The notes beneath the pieces are model-generated. The model was not told the DNA's origin and ran no database searches. It saw nothing but the letters and a program-made list of their open reading frames with translations. A stretch of 64,000 nucleotides of DNA, taken from assembly GCA_027405735.1 (NCBI GenBank), contig JAPEHQ010000012.1:620001-684000 (forward strand). The letters run 5' to 3'. Positions 1 through 12,454 of the stretch are shown here, piece by piece. How positions within the stretch are numbered: position 1 is the first letter of the stretch; the number at the start of each line of letters is the position of its first letter. This DNA is from Mucor racemosus (lineage: Eukaryota > Mucoromycota > Mucoromycetes > Mucorales > Mucoraceae). A program made the translations under genes and the position numbers.

Positions 1-49
1 CGCCCAAATACAAATATTATCAAGCATCTTAACTTACAGTGTGTGCCCT

Positions 50-122
50 TGGTGGTTGGGCGGAATGGTTAAGACGTGTACTTCCCAAGCGCACGGCTCG
101 AGTTCAAACCCTGGTGTTCGCA
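50..122 (+). tRNA. degenerate tRNA-like sequence (A and B box), probable pseudogene or SINE head
   Basis: The stretch from about 57 has an A-box-like D arm (TGGGCGGAATGGTTAAGACG) and a good B box (GAGTTCAAACC). An anticodon arm can be folded with loop TTCCCAA at 82-88, which would give anticodon CCC (Gly). The anticodon stem 77-81/89-93 has one mismatch, the D stem one mismatch, and the acceptor stem pairs poorly even with wobble pairs. The A box resembles Ser/Leu-type tRNAs more than Gly. I infer a decayed tRNA or a tRNA-derived short repeat rather than a working tRNA. tRNAscan-SE scoring would settle this. Confidence 0.4.
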
Positions 123-124
123 TG

Positions 125-2430
125 TTGTCTTTGATAATTTGATGTAGTACTGATGTCCTGTTTGGTGTGTATTTTGCCAATCCAACTACTTCCGTATGAC
201 GTTCTCGCATATTTGTATCGGCTCTTGGTGCGCCACCTTATTCTAGTAGATTTCTTTCCCAACTTATCTAATTTATCTTATAGTGAAAAGTTTTTTTCCT
301 AATATTAATTGTTTACTCACGCACTTGGCCAGAAACTCCCTGATTATTGCAAAAATCCTAGAAGGTATCAACTGGTAGTTTTACGTTTGCAACTTCTTGT
401 TGTCATGGCTTTGTTAACCCTAAAAAGGTAATTAAACATTCATGTTTATTTTTGACGACCGATAACTAACAATGCGAAGCGTTTATAGAGCTGTTGGACA
501 AGTTTAATGGAGAAATATTAAATACTAAATGGCAGAAGATGGGTGTTCACGATTGTACTTGTGGAGACATCCTACCAGAGTTGAAACTTATTGCAATCGG
601 TCGCCATACACTCAACTGACTGGTTAGCTGGGGAGCTGGTTCTTCTGCACTACATAATAGAAATGAACTTATCACAATGATTCATAGTTTTATTAGGAAT
701 TAAAACTAAGGTTGGCTTCAAAAGGGGTTTAAATAGCCCAGTCATTGATCAGTTATGTTATGAAACAAACGAAACTATTCATGTACCAGGTATATTACAT
801 AAATGCATTGAAAAGAAAACACTGTTATTAAACTCACATGTATATATATTACGATCAGATGTTTTATTTTGTTTTGATGGTTATAATGAATCAACCACGC
901 CTTTTGTAAGATGTCTTTTTAGATGTTTCCATATCTGACAAAATGTAACTTAGAGAGCTATATAAATGGAATTTTAGATTACGACAAATTGATACGGAAA
1001 TACTATAAGAGTGAAAGCATTGTAAAAGGAAAATTTCTGAAATAAAATTGACTTTATCCAATAAAAAATTGATAATGTCTGAATTTCCTTTTGTAAACAT
1101 CTGAAATTAAAATAGAAATTGTCCGGAAAAAAAAAAGAGATGGTCCGAAATTTTTTTGGAAAACGTCCGAAAACCAAATAAAAATACTGTATCTACTGTT
1201 CGGAATCCCTTCCTTTGTGTATACAGATGTCCGCTCATATAGGCTTGATCAGTGGTAGTGCATAACTCCGATATAAAACATAGGTCGATTTTATGGGTTT
1301 TAAAGGATTTTCCCTAGCTCCCATTAACCTGTAGAAGGCGAATCCTTTCTGTAACATTCGATATAGCATCTCAGGTTCACTTAAATAGTTTTTATTTTTA
1401 GATTTATAAAAAGAAATTAAGATTTTCTATCAAAATTTAACCAATAATTTTTCGGGAATTCACACATTTTTAAGAATTTTGCAACGGTTTTCATTAGGGT
1501 TGATAATAATATATTCATTGTTCCAGATTTTAGTTATAAATAAGTAACAACATATCCCAATTAGAGGGAGTGAGTATATACTAAATGTGAGGAATTATGT
1601 ATAATATGCAATTAAGAAATCGATGACAAAAGAACATAGTAATTCGGAATAAAATAGAATATGGATGGAATCCCAACCGAGAACACTAGATTTTTTTTGT
1701 ATTAACCTGAGAACACAAGATATCTTATCCAGAAGATGTAAAATGGCATTATTGGTTACACTAATACAAACAGACAACAGCACCTTCATTTAAGACTTTA
1801 TGCTTTATATAAACCGCCAATCTAATATAGAATGATAACAAATTGACTTGCTTCCTTTTTATCAAAAAAAATCCAATGTACCTCGCGTATGGGATCATGA
1901 ATAATTTAAAGATCACAAGATAGCTCAGGCAGCAAAACCACCAAAAAGTAAAAAGTATGAAAAATGATATACCAAAAAGCATCAAAATTGTTGACCTCCA
2001 AGCAGAAAAGGTCCCGCGGCAAGTTAAGCAACAGTAAAAAAAAAAAATTCAAACTCTCTCCTCCCTGTTAGTATTTTTTGATTTAGAATTTAAAGAAAAC
2101 CCAGCTGTACTTCCATCTATAGCAACTTCACCGAATCGATTATATTTAAGCATGTTTCTTTGTTATATGGCTAATACAATCCTGAATGGTAGATAAATGC
2201 CAAGTGTCAAGGGCAAATTTAGCGCAGCAAATGTTTAAGATGTCGACTGTGGCCACATCGAAATTACAAGGTCATCTGTCAATCATCGCAGGAAAAATCG
2301 CGCTGGAATATTAAAATGTTCAAAACGTAACTCTATTTCCGTATTGCGAAGAACCTTTGGGGGTGGTCAATCAAAAGTAAATCAGAATAACTCCGCATGA
2401 AGCTACATAAAGTTTAGGAAGGTCAAATCA
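125..2430. other. gene-poor AT-rich intergenic DNA
   Basis: No open frame here looks like a gene: all are short, low-complexity and without recognisable motifs. A short run of loosely repeated words (GTCCGAAA/GTCTGAA) lies at about 1080-1175. The segment 480-760 has slightly higher GC but no convincing reading frame. Confidence 0.6.
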
Positions 2431-2438
2431 TAAATCTT

Positions 2439-2448
2439 TATATAAATA
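2439..2448 (+). promoter_or_regulatory. TATA box of the secreted GPI-type gene
   Basis: TATATAAATA lies about 70 bases before the ATG at 2510 and is followed by a pyrimidine-rich leader (CCATCCTTCTCTTTACTACC). A strong TATA element suggests a well-expressed gene. Confidence 0.6.
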
Positions 2449-2509
2449 GGGTCCCATTCCTAGTCTAAAATTCGTAAAAACCATCCTTCTCTTTACTACC
2501 TTTTACAAA

Positions 2510-3264
2510 ATGAAGATTACTTTTATTGGATTATCTGCTGTCGCCCTTGGTGTGCAAACTGTCATGGCCGCTACTCAATGTAATTGTGAAGCTAGTGACA
2601 CAACATGTTTATCAAAGTGTGGTAAGTTAAAAGAGAATGCCTTGAAAGAGGTTCAAATGTTTAATACATATTTTTGTGTACAGTTGTAGACACTCAAAGT
2701 TGTATTACTGCTTGTAATGGAGATACTTCATGTTATCTCAATTGTATTGGTGGATGGCCAAGTGTCGCTCAAGACACTGCTGCTGCTGCAACTACTGCCC
2801 CTGCTGCTACAGCAACTAATTCACAAGAAACAACTGCCGCTAACACTGTCAGTGCTGGTGCTACCACTGCCAGTGCTGATGCTAGTGCTACTGCTTCTGC
2901 TGCTGGTTCAGAGACCAACATCATCATCGGTAGTACCAATACAGCCAGTTCTGCTGCTACTAATGGCGTTACTGGTGTTACTAATAGTGTTCAATCCGCA
3001 ACTCAAAGTATTCCTACTATTTTACAATCTGTTATTGGTCAAGCTTCATCTGCAGCAGCTGATGCTAGTAACTTTGTTTCTGCTAGCGCATCATCTGAAG
3101 CATCAGCAAATGCTAACGCTGCCACTGGAGCTGCAAGCGATGCTTCCGTCGCAACTCAAGCTCCTTCAACTACACCTGAACCAAGTTCTGCTAGCATGAA
3201 TATGGTTCCTACATTTGGCTTCACAGCTGTTTTAGTTGCAGCACTCTCTATGTGGGGTTTCTAA
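2510..3264 (+). CDS. secreted Ser/Thr/Ala-rich protein, probable GPI-anchored cell-wall protein
   Basis: Two exons, 2510-2621 and 2684-3264, joined across a GTAAGT...CAG intron of 62 nt, give 230 residues. The start is fixed by the TATA element and by a clear signal peptide (MKITFIGLSAVALGVQTVMA). The mature N-terminus holds about eight cysteines in roughly 45 residues (CNCEASDTTC...CVVDTQSCITACNGDTSCYLNC), a small disulfide-rich head loosely like the CFEM or other fungal surface Cys modules. Residues from about 70 to 205 are a low-complexity Ala/Ser/Thr stalk, probably heavily O-glycosylated. The C-terminus (about the last 20 residues, ending in FTAVLVAALSMWGF) is hydrophobic after small residues, as in a GPI attachment signal. 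Wall or plasma-membrane location is inferred. No enzyme domain is visible, and I cannot assign it to a named family. Confidence 0.8.
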
Positions 3265-3769
3265 GCAAATTGTAACATTTATATACTATATTCCTTTAAT
3301 CTTGTAAAAAACAAAATACCTTTTACCTCAAATAAATAAATTATTATCATCATCATCGCCATCTTTTCCCATTCAAACTACATAAGGCATTTAGTGACAC
3401 AATGAAAGGAAGCTATAATGATTAGTAGAGAATTCATGATTGGTTAGATCATATTCCTAATATTGGGTCCTTGATATTGTATTTACTATTATTTGAAATG
3501 AAATCTAGTAAAAAAGGGAGAGGATTTACTGTCAAAATTTAAGAGTGCAAGCAATCAGGATGATCAACACACAACTTTATTTTGAATGCATGTATATTTA
3601 ATATGCTTAAAAGATTTTATGTTGTAGTTTTCCTTATTTGTTTGTGACTCTTTCAAGGATAATATCACAACAACTATACATAGATTTGTCTCCTTTTTCA
3701 CGCTTTAGAATACTCTTTTTCTTCTTGATATTCTTTCAATTTGGAAAAAAAAAGCACTTTATATATACC
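3265..3769. other. intergenic spacer between GPI-type gene and transporter
   Basis: Contains a probable polyadenylation region (AATAAATAAATTATTATC near 3330-3350) for the upstream gene and the leader of the transporter. A frame open from 3638 runs into the transporter, but its upstream part has no protein-like character. The ATG at 3770 is the better start. Confidence 0.6.
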
Positions 3770-5714
3770 ATGTCAGAATCAACATTAATAGATGAAAGCG
3801 CAAGGGGATACAACACTCAGTCAAGACCAGCAACAGTAACGACAACAACAACAACAACAACAGAATATGCCGAGTTTGATTTTGAAGAAGCTTCACATGA
3901 AAGCGATGAAAATAATCACCATCAGCCTCTATTATCCAATATGGATTCCGAAGATAATAATGATGAAGAGTCAATACTAGATAGTCCAGAACAAAAACAA
4001 TACAAATTACCTTCAGAGGGAGGTACTATATTCTCTAGTTTTGTAAGTATCATATTATTCATTATATCAAATTTACATCTGAATATTTATATTTTCTTCA
4101 TATTTTTGTTAGCTCAACATGGCAAACAGCATTATCGGAGCAGGAATCATTGGATTGCCGTTTGCATTTAAAGAAGCTGTATGACATTAATATAAAACTC
4201 ATCAAATGGGAAAGATTGATTGATATTATGTAATAGGGATTTTGGACTGGTATCCTCTTATTGATTGCATTGACAATCATTGTAGGTAAACAACAATAGG
4301 TGGAATATAAACATGTAAAATATGATATTAACCTTTTGTGTGTTTGTAAGATTGGACTGTAAGATTATTGATGTATAACGGAAAGTTAGCTGGCAGATCA
4401 ACATATCAAGATTTGATGGAATTTGCATTTGGTAGACCAGGATTGATTGCAATTTCTATATTTCAATTTGCATTTGCATTCGGCGGTATGGCTGCGTATT
4501 GTGTAATTATAGGTACATTGATTTCAAAATATGAAAATACATTCAAGGAGTATATATAACAGAACCCCAAATTGAATTAACAGACATATAGGTGACACTA
4601 TTCCACATGTTATAAGATCCTTATTTCCCCAGATTCATCAAGTGCCCGTCATTTGGATATTTGGAGATAGAAGACTTTGTATTTCATTTTTCACTTTATT
4701 TGTATCATATCCTCTTTCACTTTACCGGGATATATCAAAGCTAGCAAAAACAAGCGCATTGGCTCTGATTGCAATCATGGTTATTATCGTTAGTGTGGCA
4801 GTGGAAGGTCCTAGAACGTCAACAGATATCAGAGGATCATCAGACCTTATGTTTAACTTTATGAATGATGAAGTATTTCAAGCTATTGCTGTTATAAGTT
4901 TTGGTATGTAAAAAGGAAATAGCAAAAATAAGCATTCGTGTTAATTCGGTATAAATGATAGCTTTTGTATGTCACCACAATAGTTTCCTTATATTTGGCT
5001 CTTTAAAGCAACCTTCTTTAAACAGATTCGCGACAGTGACTCATTGGAGTATGGGTATTGCCTTTTTTACATGTTTTGCATTAGCCGTTTCTGGATATTT
5101 GGTGTTTACAGACAAGACAGTTGGTAAATATAAAGAGAATATTGTAAAAACCAAGTACTAGACATTACTTTATATTTCAATGCAGGCAACATCTTGAATA
5201 ATTTCCCATCGGATAACACATTCATCAATATTGCCAGATTAGCGTTCGGATTAAACATGTTTACAACTATACCATTGGAAGCCTTTGTGTGTAGAGAAGT
5301 AAGTTATATTTTGTTCTATGTATACACACATATACCAACACATATTAGGTGATAGAAACATTCTACTGGCCATCTGCACCGTTTGATAAAACCCGACACT
5401 TTCTAATCACAACAGCACTTATTTTAATCACATTAAGCATTTCATTATTAACTTGTAACTTGGGTATTGTGCTGGAATTGACAGGCGGTTTCTCAGCAAC
5501 TGTGTTGGCTTTTGTATTACCACCATTATGCTTTTTAAAACTATCGGGTGGATCGTTATGGGAAAGAAGCAAAATCCCACACTGGCTTTGTATGATATTT
5601 GGCATTATAATCATGGTATTGAGTACATTTTACAGTCTTCAGAAAGTATTCATGCCAGCTGACATTATCAGTGTATCTGGAGGAGAAAACACTGTGGCGG
5701 AAACTTGCAACTGA
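3770..5714 (+). CDS. vacuolar amino acid transporter, AVT/SLC38-like (AAAP family)
   Basis: Eight exons: 3770-4042, 4113-4178, 4237-4285, 4351-4512, 4592-4903, 4962-5123, 5186-5298 and 5349-5714. All introns are GT-AG and phases agree, giving 500 residues. Residues 1-91 are an acidic, Thr/Glu/Asp-rich cytosolic tail. The membrane core starts with NSIIGAGIIGLPFAF, the family's first helix, and continues with DWTVRLLMYNGKLAGR, GDTIPHVI, AFVCHHNSFLIFGSL and a late CRE motif. These match fungal Avt5/Avt6/Avt7-like exporters and animal SNAT (SLC38) proteins. About eleven hydrophobic segments are expected, and the length fits the family. Known family role: proton-coupled neutral or acidic amino acid movement across the vacuolar membrane. 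The exact Avt subtype and direction of transport cannot be told from the sequence. Confidence 0.88.
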
Positions 5715-6437
5715 ACGAAATTAAATGCCTTTAGTTTTTATGATAGCATTGCAAATATCAGATGATGTTGGTCTATTAGGAAATTGAATAAATAAAAATC
5801 GGACTATTGTTGTAAGCATCAATTTTTGTTTTCGAATAATGACTGCAGATTACCGAGGGGAAATGGGAAATCTACCAAGGGAAATAAGTATATAAGGAGA
5901 ACAGGACAATCTGCCTTTTGTCCTTATTCTTGATTTCCTTTTTTCCTTTTTTTACTTGATTTTTACTTATGTTTTATGAAGGTTTTAGAGGTTTGGGGGG
6001 CATACTATGCAATTTTTTTATTAGAATTACATGATATTTTGCTATTCTGATGATCTATAAGGCTACAGTCATGTTACGTCAAATGTTGAACTACAAGATT
6101 TTGGCCGTTCTTCGGTGTAAGTAGTAAATGTGTATCCCTATTGGGCCTATATTTACAGAGATCCAGAACCTCTTTGATATAATACGTACTTTCTTGTGGC
6201 AACACTGTTTCATATTTAAATCATTTTAATAAAGAGTTGATGTTATTATAAAGCTTTAAAGTCTTTATGCTTTCCTTGTTGTAAAACGTTTACTGTACGA
6301 TTTTCTTGCATTTTCACACACATCATAATCAAAACATTTTAAGAAAGCCTTTATTTATCACACACACATCTTTGAATATACCTTCTTTCCTTTGCAAAAA
6401 CCAATATGAAAATTGTGTTTACATGGATTCTACCTAT

Positions 6438-6690
6438 TTTGTAGTAAACTACACACATCAAGTTTGTTTGGTAATCAAGTTGATCTTAGATATAATCTAA
6501 GATCTAGAAATATTAAATTAAAATGTCAAATTGTACCATTGGTACATCCGAACTAGGAAATAAACCACGAAAATCTTATTTTAAGATCCTATTAATAGTT
6601 ATTAATATAAATTAGCAAATGGTATATGGATCACAGAGATGTGGTAATTCATAAACCTTTGCTTTACTTTTAAAAACGTCTTTGATAAAC
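6438..6690 (+). repeat. interspersed repeat F, copy 1
   Basis: This stretch matches 41628-42115 in the same orientation. Shared words include TAGTAAACTACA, CAAGTTTGTTT, GATCTTAG...TCTAAGATC, ATGTCAAATTGTA and ATAAACCTTTGCTTTACTTT. Copy 1 is uninterrupted, while copy 2 carries about 250 bp of inserted DNA. No reading frame is conserved between the copies. Confidence 0.75.
6482..6504. repeat. perfect 10-bp palindrome
   Basis: GATCTTAGAT and ATCTAAGATC are separated by three bases. The palindrome lies inside repeat F, and the second copy has a partly decayed version (GATCTTAGTCAACATCTAAGATC is the equivalent position), so it may be an ancestral feature of the element. Confidence 0.7.
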
Positions 6691-8914
6691 TTAGGAGAAT
6701 TATAAATTGTATTTTATAATGCTTCTTAAACTTTTTTTTGCCGCATATTCAAACATATTCAATATCCCGAGTTGATGGCAGCCAACCTCACACTAAAACG
6801 CTGCAAGATAAAGAACGTGCTTATTTCTTCTTTTGTATAGCATCTTTAGGGCTCCAAAAACAGCCTAAACCTTATCAATGGGAATTCTTTTATCAGTTAT
6901 TCTATATTATTTTTTGTATCCATTTGTTATTACAAAATAAATATCCAATTGTTATCTCATTCAACATTGTCCCGGCTACAAAATTTATTAAATAAAGCAA
7001 GGATGGTTACTATAGTGATTGTTTCATAAATTTGAATGATGCAGAAATGGCCAGCTTAACATTGAAAACCCGCATTTGAAATGAAAATAAGTCGAGAAAA
7101 TACTAAGGTATTGCAATGATGGTTATTAAGTAAAGTCTACTTTATTTTTCATTCTCTACCAGGATATTTAGTTTTTGGATCGTTGTGAAGACTTTTTTAT
7201 TTTTTTATAAATTTTGTGAGAGCACTTTTTCTGCTATAGATATCCATGAAGGGATGACTGGTATGCAAAGCTAAAACCATGGGATAGTACTCATTAGCGC
7301 CTATCTAATGAATTTTATCTCATCAAAAAATATTAATTTTTCGTCGAGAAAATTGAGATTGAATGATTGATTTTTGGTGATAAAAAAAAAGGATACATTT
7401 TGGACGAGGATATACAAGGAAAAATTTTCGGTTTTACAAAAAAAAGATCAAAAAAATGTATATCCCCACGAAAAGTAGGGTTACAGCTACTTATAAATAC
7501 TCATTTTGTAGATAATTTTGTTGCGCATAACGTGAAAATAAAATATGTTAGGGTTGCATTTGAATAAAGGGTACTTTTTGATCAAAAACCGTTAAAATTT
7601 CACATTAAATTTACTAGAGATTTTATGAGAAAAACATTTTTAAAATTTACACAGATCAATTCAGAATTAAAAACTAAATCTAAAACATTTAATACGCTAG
7701 TTCAACTTACTATGCATTTTTGTGAGTAATTAAACATACAAGGATTTTTTTGGATTTTTTTGGATTTTTTTTCCATTTGAACACTTTTTGGATTCAAGCT
7801 CAGTTACCTGTGCATACCTGATTATACAATTTTATATGGTCATATTCAAAATCAGAGCGTGCCCCTATTTCAATAGATAATCAGGAAATAAAAAATGTAG
7901 GGCTATACTTGATATGCTACAGAATATTAACAAAAGACTTATTTCTATTCATGTTGATTTCTCAGCGAGCATAAGGGCTTCAAAAGTGAAACACTTGCTT
8001 TTACCCCGCTTAAAAACTCAACCTAAGATGGCAAATATCTCAAGATTTTAATAAATTTGCAAATTGTTTAATATACACAACAACGAATAACTAGAGAATA
8101 AAAAAGTTAAAACTAGATATATTTATTGAGTATATTGTAGTAGGTTAAAAAGATAATGCTCCGTCTCGAAGTACATCAGGATTCAGGGTATTTATATGTT
8201 TTGGAAGCGCAAATATAGAGTCTACAATACAGAATGTATGAAAGAATACTTTCATAATCTTGAGAAACTAGTTGATTACAACACGATGATATAATAGATT
8301 GGCCAGAGCAAGTTTAGTAGGATACGACCAAGTTAAGCATATAGAATATTCATGTTTGATTAACTTTAGGCAGTGAATGTTTATACAAATGGAATAGCTG
8401 AATTCCATTTCCAGAAACGCATTCATGATTGGCTCAACTTTAGAATTTCAGACTACACCATTTCATCATAGACTAAATGTAACATAACTAAATGAATAAA
8501 ATTGCAAGACATCATTCTAACCTCATACTTATCATTCTATGCTAAAAATCATGTCGTCTAAATAACCCTTTGAGCATCTCTTCTAATAATACATGTACCC
8601 AGTATAGCCTATGTTCTAAACAATTAACGTCAAAAGTACTGTTTATTAAAATAAATTAAATATGGGTTTATATAGTTATTGGGATCGTGTGATAAGATCT
8701 AATGGACAGGGATCCATTAAATGTGACAACAGAAATTATTATTAATTGATAAATGCGTATGTATATAATATGTTATGTTTCAGTAGAAATATTGCTATAA
8801 GCTATGCTTCATTATTACTACTTCCTAACTGACAGGAACCAGCTACTGAACAATAGGACTTGTTAGATCTGTCTATATATACTGTATTTGTAATATTGTA
8901 ATTCTGATACATCC

Positions 8915-10685
8915 ACACTATTACAACCGTAGTATATACGTTGAAACTTGCAGCCCATTTGATTCTATAAAAATTTTCAAAGAATATCTGAAACAATCGA
9001 TACAAAATATGTTGAACACGTACGAGTTTTCACATTTCCATTTCCACAGCACCTCAGGGAGGCTAAACCTTTTTCAATTCTGTTGATCAACATTAGAAGT
9101 ACCTGCCATTGCAACGGGAGGAGGTCATTTGGGTTCATATTTGTTGAGACCTGGTGAGCTTACTGACTTTAGTAGGCATAAATTGCAGGTAATAACCAAC
9201 TTGTTGTTCAAACTTGCTGAATGCGCAATGACCCATGGAAGCTGGTATCCGAGACACTACTTGTATTACCTATTCATACCTATATTCTTGAAGAGTACCA
9301 GATTACTTGGATTGGAATTCATAGAGATTGTATTTGAATTGTTTTCAATAAAAATGCGCAGCAGTAAGTTATAGGTGCACATTTGCGATGGCTTTTTCAA
9401 CACACAGTAGGTTATGAATGTTGCTCTTTGATATCAGCGTGCCAAAGATGTGTCCCTACTACTCTCATGCGAAGTTGGAAGTTATTAGAATTAAAACTTA
9501 CTGAGATTAGGCTTCTGTTATCAATTTCTTACGGTTGTAAAAAGTAGGTTTCAGATGGTTTTTAAATGGGTTTCGAATGTTTTAGCCCAATATTGTGTCA
9601 ACTTATGTAAAATCTTCAAATAAGATAGATCCAACTCCAAGCTACTCTGCATTTTTTGTTTCAGTCAAAAATATTGATTTTTCATTGAGATAATCAAAAT
9701 AATAGTTGATATCACAGCTTACAGCTTATAATAACTGGGTTCCAAAATTTATTTTAAAAAAATGGACGAAAAATGATGAAAAAAACAAAATCATTTAATT
9801 GCTCATGAACTGCAAAGTAAGTCGACTTAGTATACTAAATAGTTTTTGTACAGTTTTGGATTCTGCATCCATCTAAATAAAATTCAGACAAACATTTCAC
9901 ATTAAATTTTGCTTAAAATGCAATTGAAATTTTGGAGGTTTTTTGAAGATACACGTCACTTTTTATAAGCATATTTAAAATATAACTAATGGAGATGATG
10001 CGCAAAAAAAGTATCTACCGATCGAGCTATTGCAACATTTTTTAGCTGCATTATTTGTAGAGAAAACAACATTTTTGTCCAATTTTTTTCAGTTTCCGAA
10101 TTTGGGATGAGGGTATACAAGGGGAAAATGGAAGCTAGAAATGGAGGTACCTTTTTGTACACATTTTTGAAGATATCTCCACGAAAAATTAATATTTTGA
10201 AAAGCTCTAAATTGGATCCGAGAGAGCTTAATGAGCTTAATGACATGAATGCAAAAAAAATGTTGCTCAATTTAACCAATATTTTGAAACTTACTATAGA
10301 AATGCTAAAAAAATGAAAAAAAATAAAAGTGCTCAGAATTTTTTTATATTGAAACATGTTATAGAGCACTTTAAAACAAGTAAATTTTATTATTAAAAAG
10401 TGTTAGTATAGCTTAGGTTTTTCTGGAGATATGATGCCTCAAAGTTTTCAATCCATTAGCAGTAAAATACGCGTAAAAAATCTGAAACCTTAGCACTGAA
10501 AAATTAATACCAACTGTAAAAAATAGGATATTTCCGGATAATTATTTTTGAATTAAAGCTGAACATCTCAGGTACATTGGCATATAATTTTTTCTTGGTG
10601 TTATTTAGTGAAAACAAAAAGTAGAGCTGGGATGAAAAGTAAGACCCAGTTTTCAAGGAAAAACTAAATGACAACCTGATAGAAA
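8915..10685 (+). repeat. interspersed repeat family I, copy A (5'-truncated)
   Basis: This is the longest plus-strand copy of a family present at least five more times: 17035-17640 (5' part only), 19783-20815, 44391-45380, and on the minus strand 54880-57065 and 57598-58620. Copy A covers most of the unit. Its 5' section (8915-9400) matches 56400-56880 in reverse, and its 3' section (9643-10680) matches all the long copies. A short sense frame of about 69 codons (10107-10316) is kept in most copies. No transposase, reverse transcriptase or terminal inverted repeat is visible, so the class is unknown. Confidence 0.85.
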
Positions 10686-10689
10686 CCGA

Positions 10690-12454
10690 AAAATTGAATT
10701 CTCTTTAAGGACAAAGTAATTTTTCGAAAACGACAATCATTTCAAAGCGAACAAAATTTACCAGCCGCACTGTATTATTAAAAACTGTATTTTGCATAAA
10801 ATGACGTAAAGCTCTGCATACCAATGTTGGACCATCAAATAGAAAGTGTTTTTTCCTTGCTTCTTTCAAAACAATTGTATCAACCTAAATAAAAAACGCG
10901 TCTCTATGATTTTCATATAACCTCCTCCCCCCGGTCCTTATACTTTCATTGTTGATTGCAAAACTCAGTGATAATTTTGATTGTGATCTCATAGATGGTG
11001 AATATACTTCCAAACCATCTTTGTATCCAACATTGAGCTACATCAAATGCCAAAAAAAAAAAAAAAAAAAATGCTTTGAAACCATTTTGACGGATCATAA
11101 CTAATCCAGTGTACAAGTCAAATGATTTTTGTAAATTTATCCCAAACATGTTGCCTTTTTTTTTCTAATGATAGTTGCAAAAATAGCCCGAAAGACTCCA
11201 TGCGATTCAAAGTAATTTGATTTGATCACATCCTAAAGGAAAAATCGATAACATCAACTACGACCAATAATATAGACTTGGCCATATACTGCCTGTTTTT
11301 TTTACAATAGAAAGTAGTAAAATGCAGCAATCACTATTCTAAAGTTAAGGAGGATGTTCTTATTAGAATTTTTGAAGATACCCAATAATTGTACAATCGC
11401 TATATTACTCTTCTTCGTAAATAGAAAAATCAAAGTTATCACCTTTTCTGTCCATTATGACTCTATGGAACTATTATCTGTTTAAGGTACACCTATGAAT
11501 GGTCGAGAAAATGTTGATTTGTACGTCATGAAAAAGTGGAAAGCATAAATGAGTCTAAACAGAAAAAGTGATAGAACGTCATGGTTTCAATTTGTCATGT
11601 ATAAAAAGGAAAGCACTCTGCCGGATCAAAACAATACCTTGCCATACATTTCTTTTATTTAAATAAATCAACTTGTGATATATCGGAAAAGAAGATGATT
11701 AATGTCTGATACTTTTCCTATCCCATTTGCTGGTATCTTGTTCTGCGTATGGCCGGGTAATGTCTCTCTGTTTGACTTGAATAAGCAAACAGTATCAAGT
11801 GTCAAATTATCTCTTCTTAACCATACCATCAAATGTGAATTGCTTACACTGCACAATATAGACTGTATCATTTTATTAGATATTCCTAGAGGCAAATTGT
11901 GTATATTCCTTTTAGATCTTTTTTGCCCTCACTTTAGATCTTTCCTTCCTTAGATTACGTTTAGAATTTAGAACCAATTTTAGATGATGATGAATCAATA
12001 AAGATAACTTATAGATTATAAATAAACTAAAGAAGCAAAAAGTGGTGTTTTATCACTGTCAACCATGTGTGTCTCCTTGGAGATATAAAGTCTTTCGATT
12101 GGTGGAACTTCATTGTTCCTATTGAAAGAATCATTTGTAGTGCATCTATTCCTTGACAAACAATTTTTTTTTTTTTTTTTTTTTTTACTTTTTTGCGTTG
12201 TCTCTTTCCAAGGATAGTGTGCCGCATAATATATTCAAATCATTATAATAAAATATTTACAAATGATATCGGACGGAAAATTCAGATATTCGCATCCTAA
12301 TCATACGCAGGTAATCATATCTTAGTAGATGATTATCACCATCTTGTAATTAATTATGCGTTTCCACGTTGTAGACTAGACATCATCACAACTGTAAGTT
12401 TTCTAAAGATGAATTACTTGCCTTTAATCAAAGCATTAACTGTTTATTTAAGCA
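10690..12454. other. intergenic region before DSN1
   Basis: AT-rich, with runs of A at about 11050-11070 and T at about 12163-12186. Overlapping open frames on both strands at 11668-11953 mirror each other, have no motif, splice partners or promoter context, and are not called. The DSN1 promoter must lie in the last few hundred bases. No clear TATA box was seen. Confidence 0.5.

Larger units (their letters stand above)
5715..8914. other. gene-free intergenic region with decayed repeats
   Basis: No credible gene seen. Contents: a repeat at about 6438-6690 that recurs at 41628-42115, a perfect 10-bp palindrome at 6482-6504, and homopolymer runs. The segment 7600-7720 has short stretches like the minus-orientation main repeat family (for example the words TTTAATACGCTAG and CAGAATTAAAAACT), probably an old relic. 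Short open frames at 6738-6995 and 7367-7567 have no recognisable content. Confidence 0.55.

Noticed and set aside
2717..3199. 160-codon Leu-rich frame inside the GPI-type gene
   Set aside because: It is the +1 shadow of the Ala/Ser/Thr repeats (GCT read as CTG). No start context and a meaningless composition.
7367..7567. Sense relic of repeat family I
   Set aside because: A few similar words (GAGGATATACAAGG, CCCCACGAAAA) occur, but orientation conflicts with the neighbouring 7600-7720 similarity and the match is too weak to call.
9986..10369. 127-codon minus-strand frame in repeat family I
   Set aside because: It is antisense to the short frame conserved in the other copies, is low-complexity Phe/Leu/Ser, and is broken in other copies. 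Treated as part of the repeat.
11668..11953. Overlapping 75- and 83-codon frames on opposite strands
   Set aside because: They mirror each other, show no motif or splice partner, and lie in ordinary spacer DNA.
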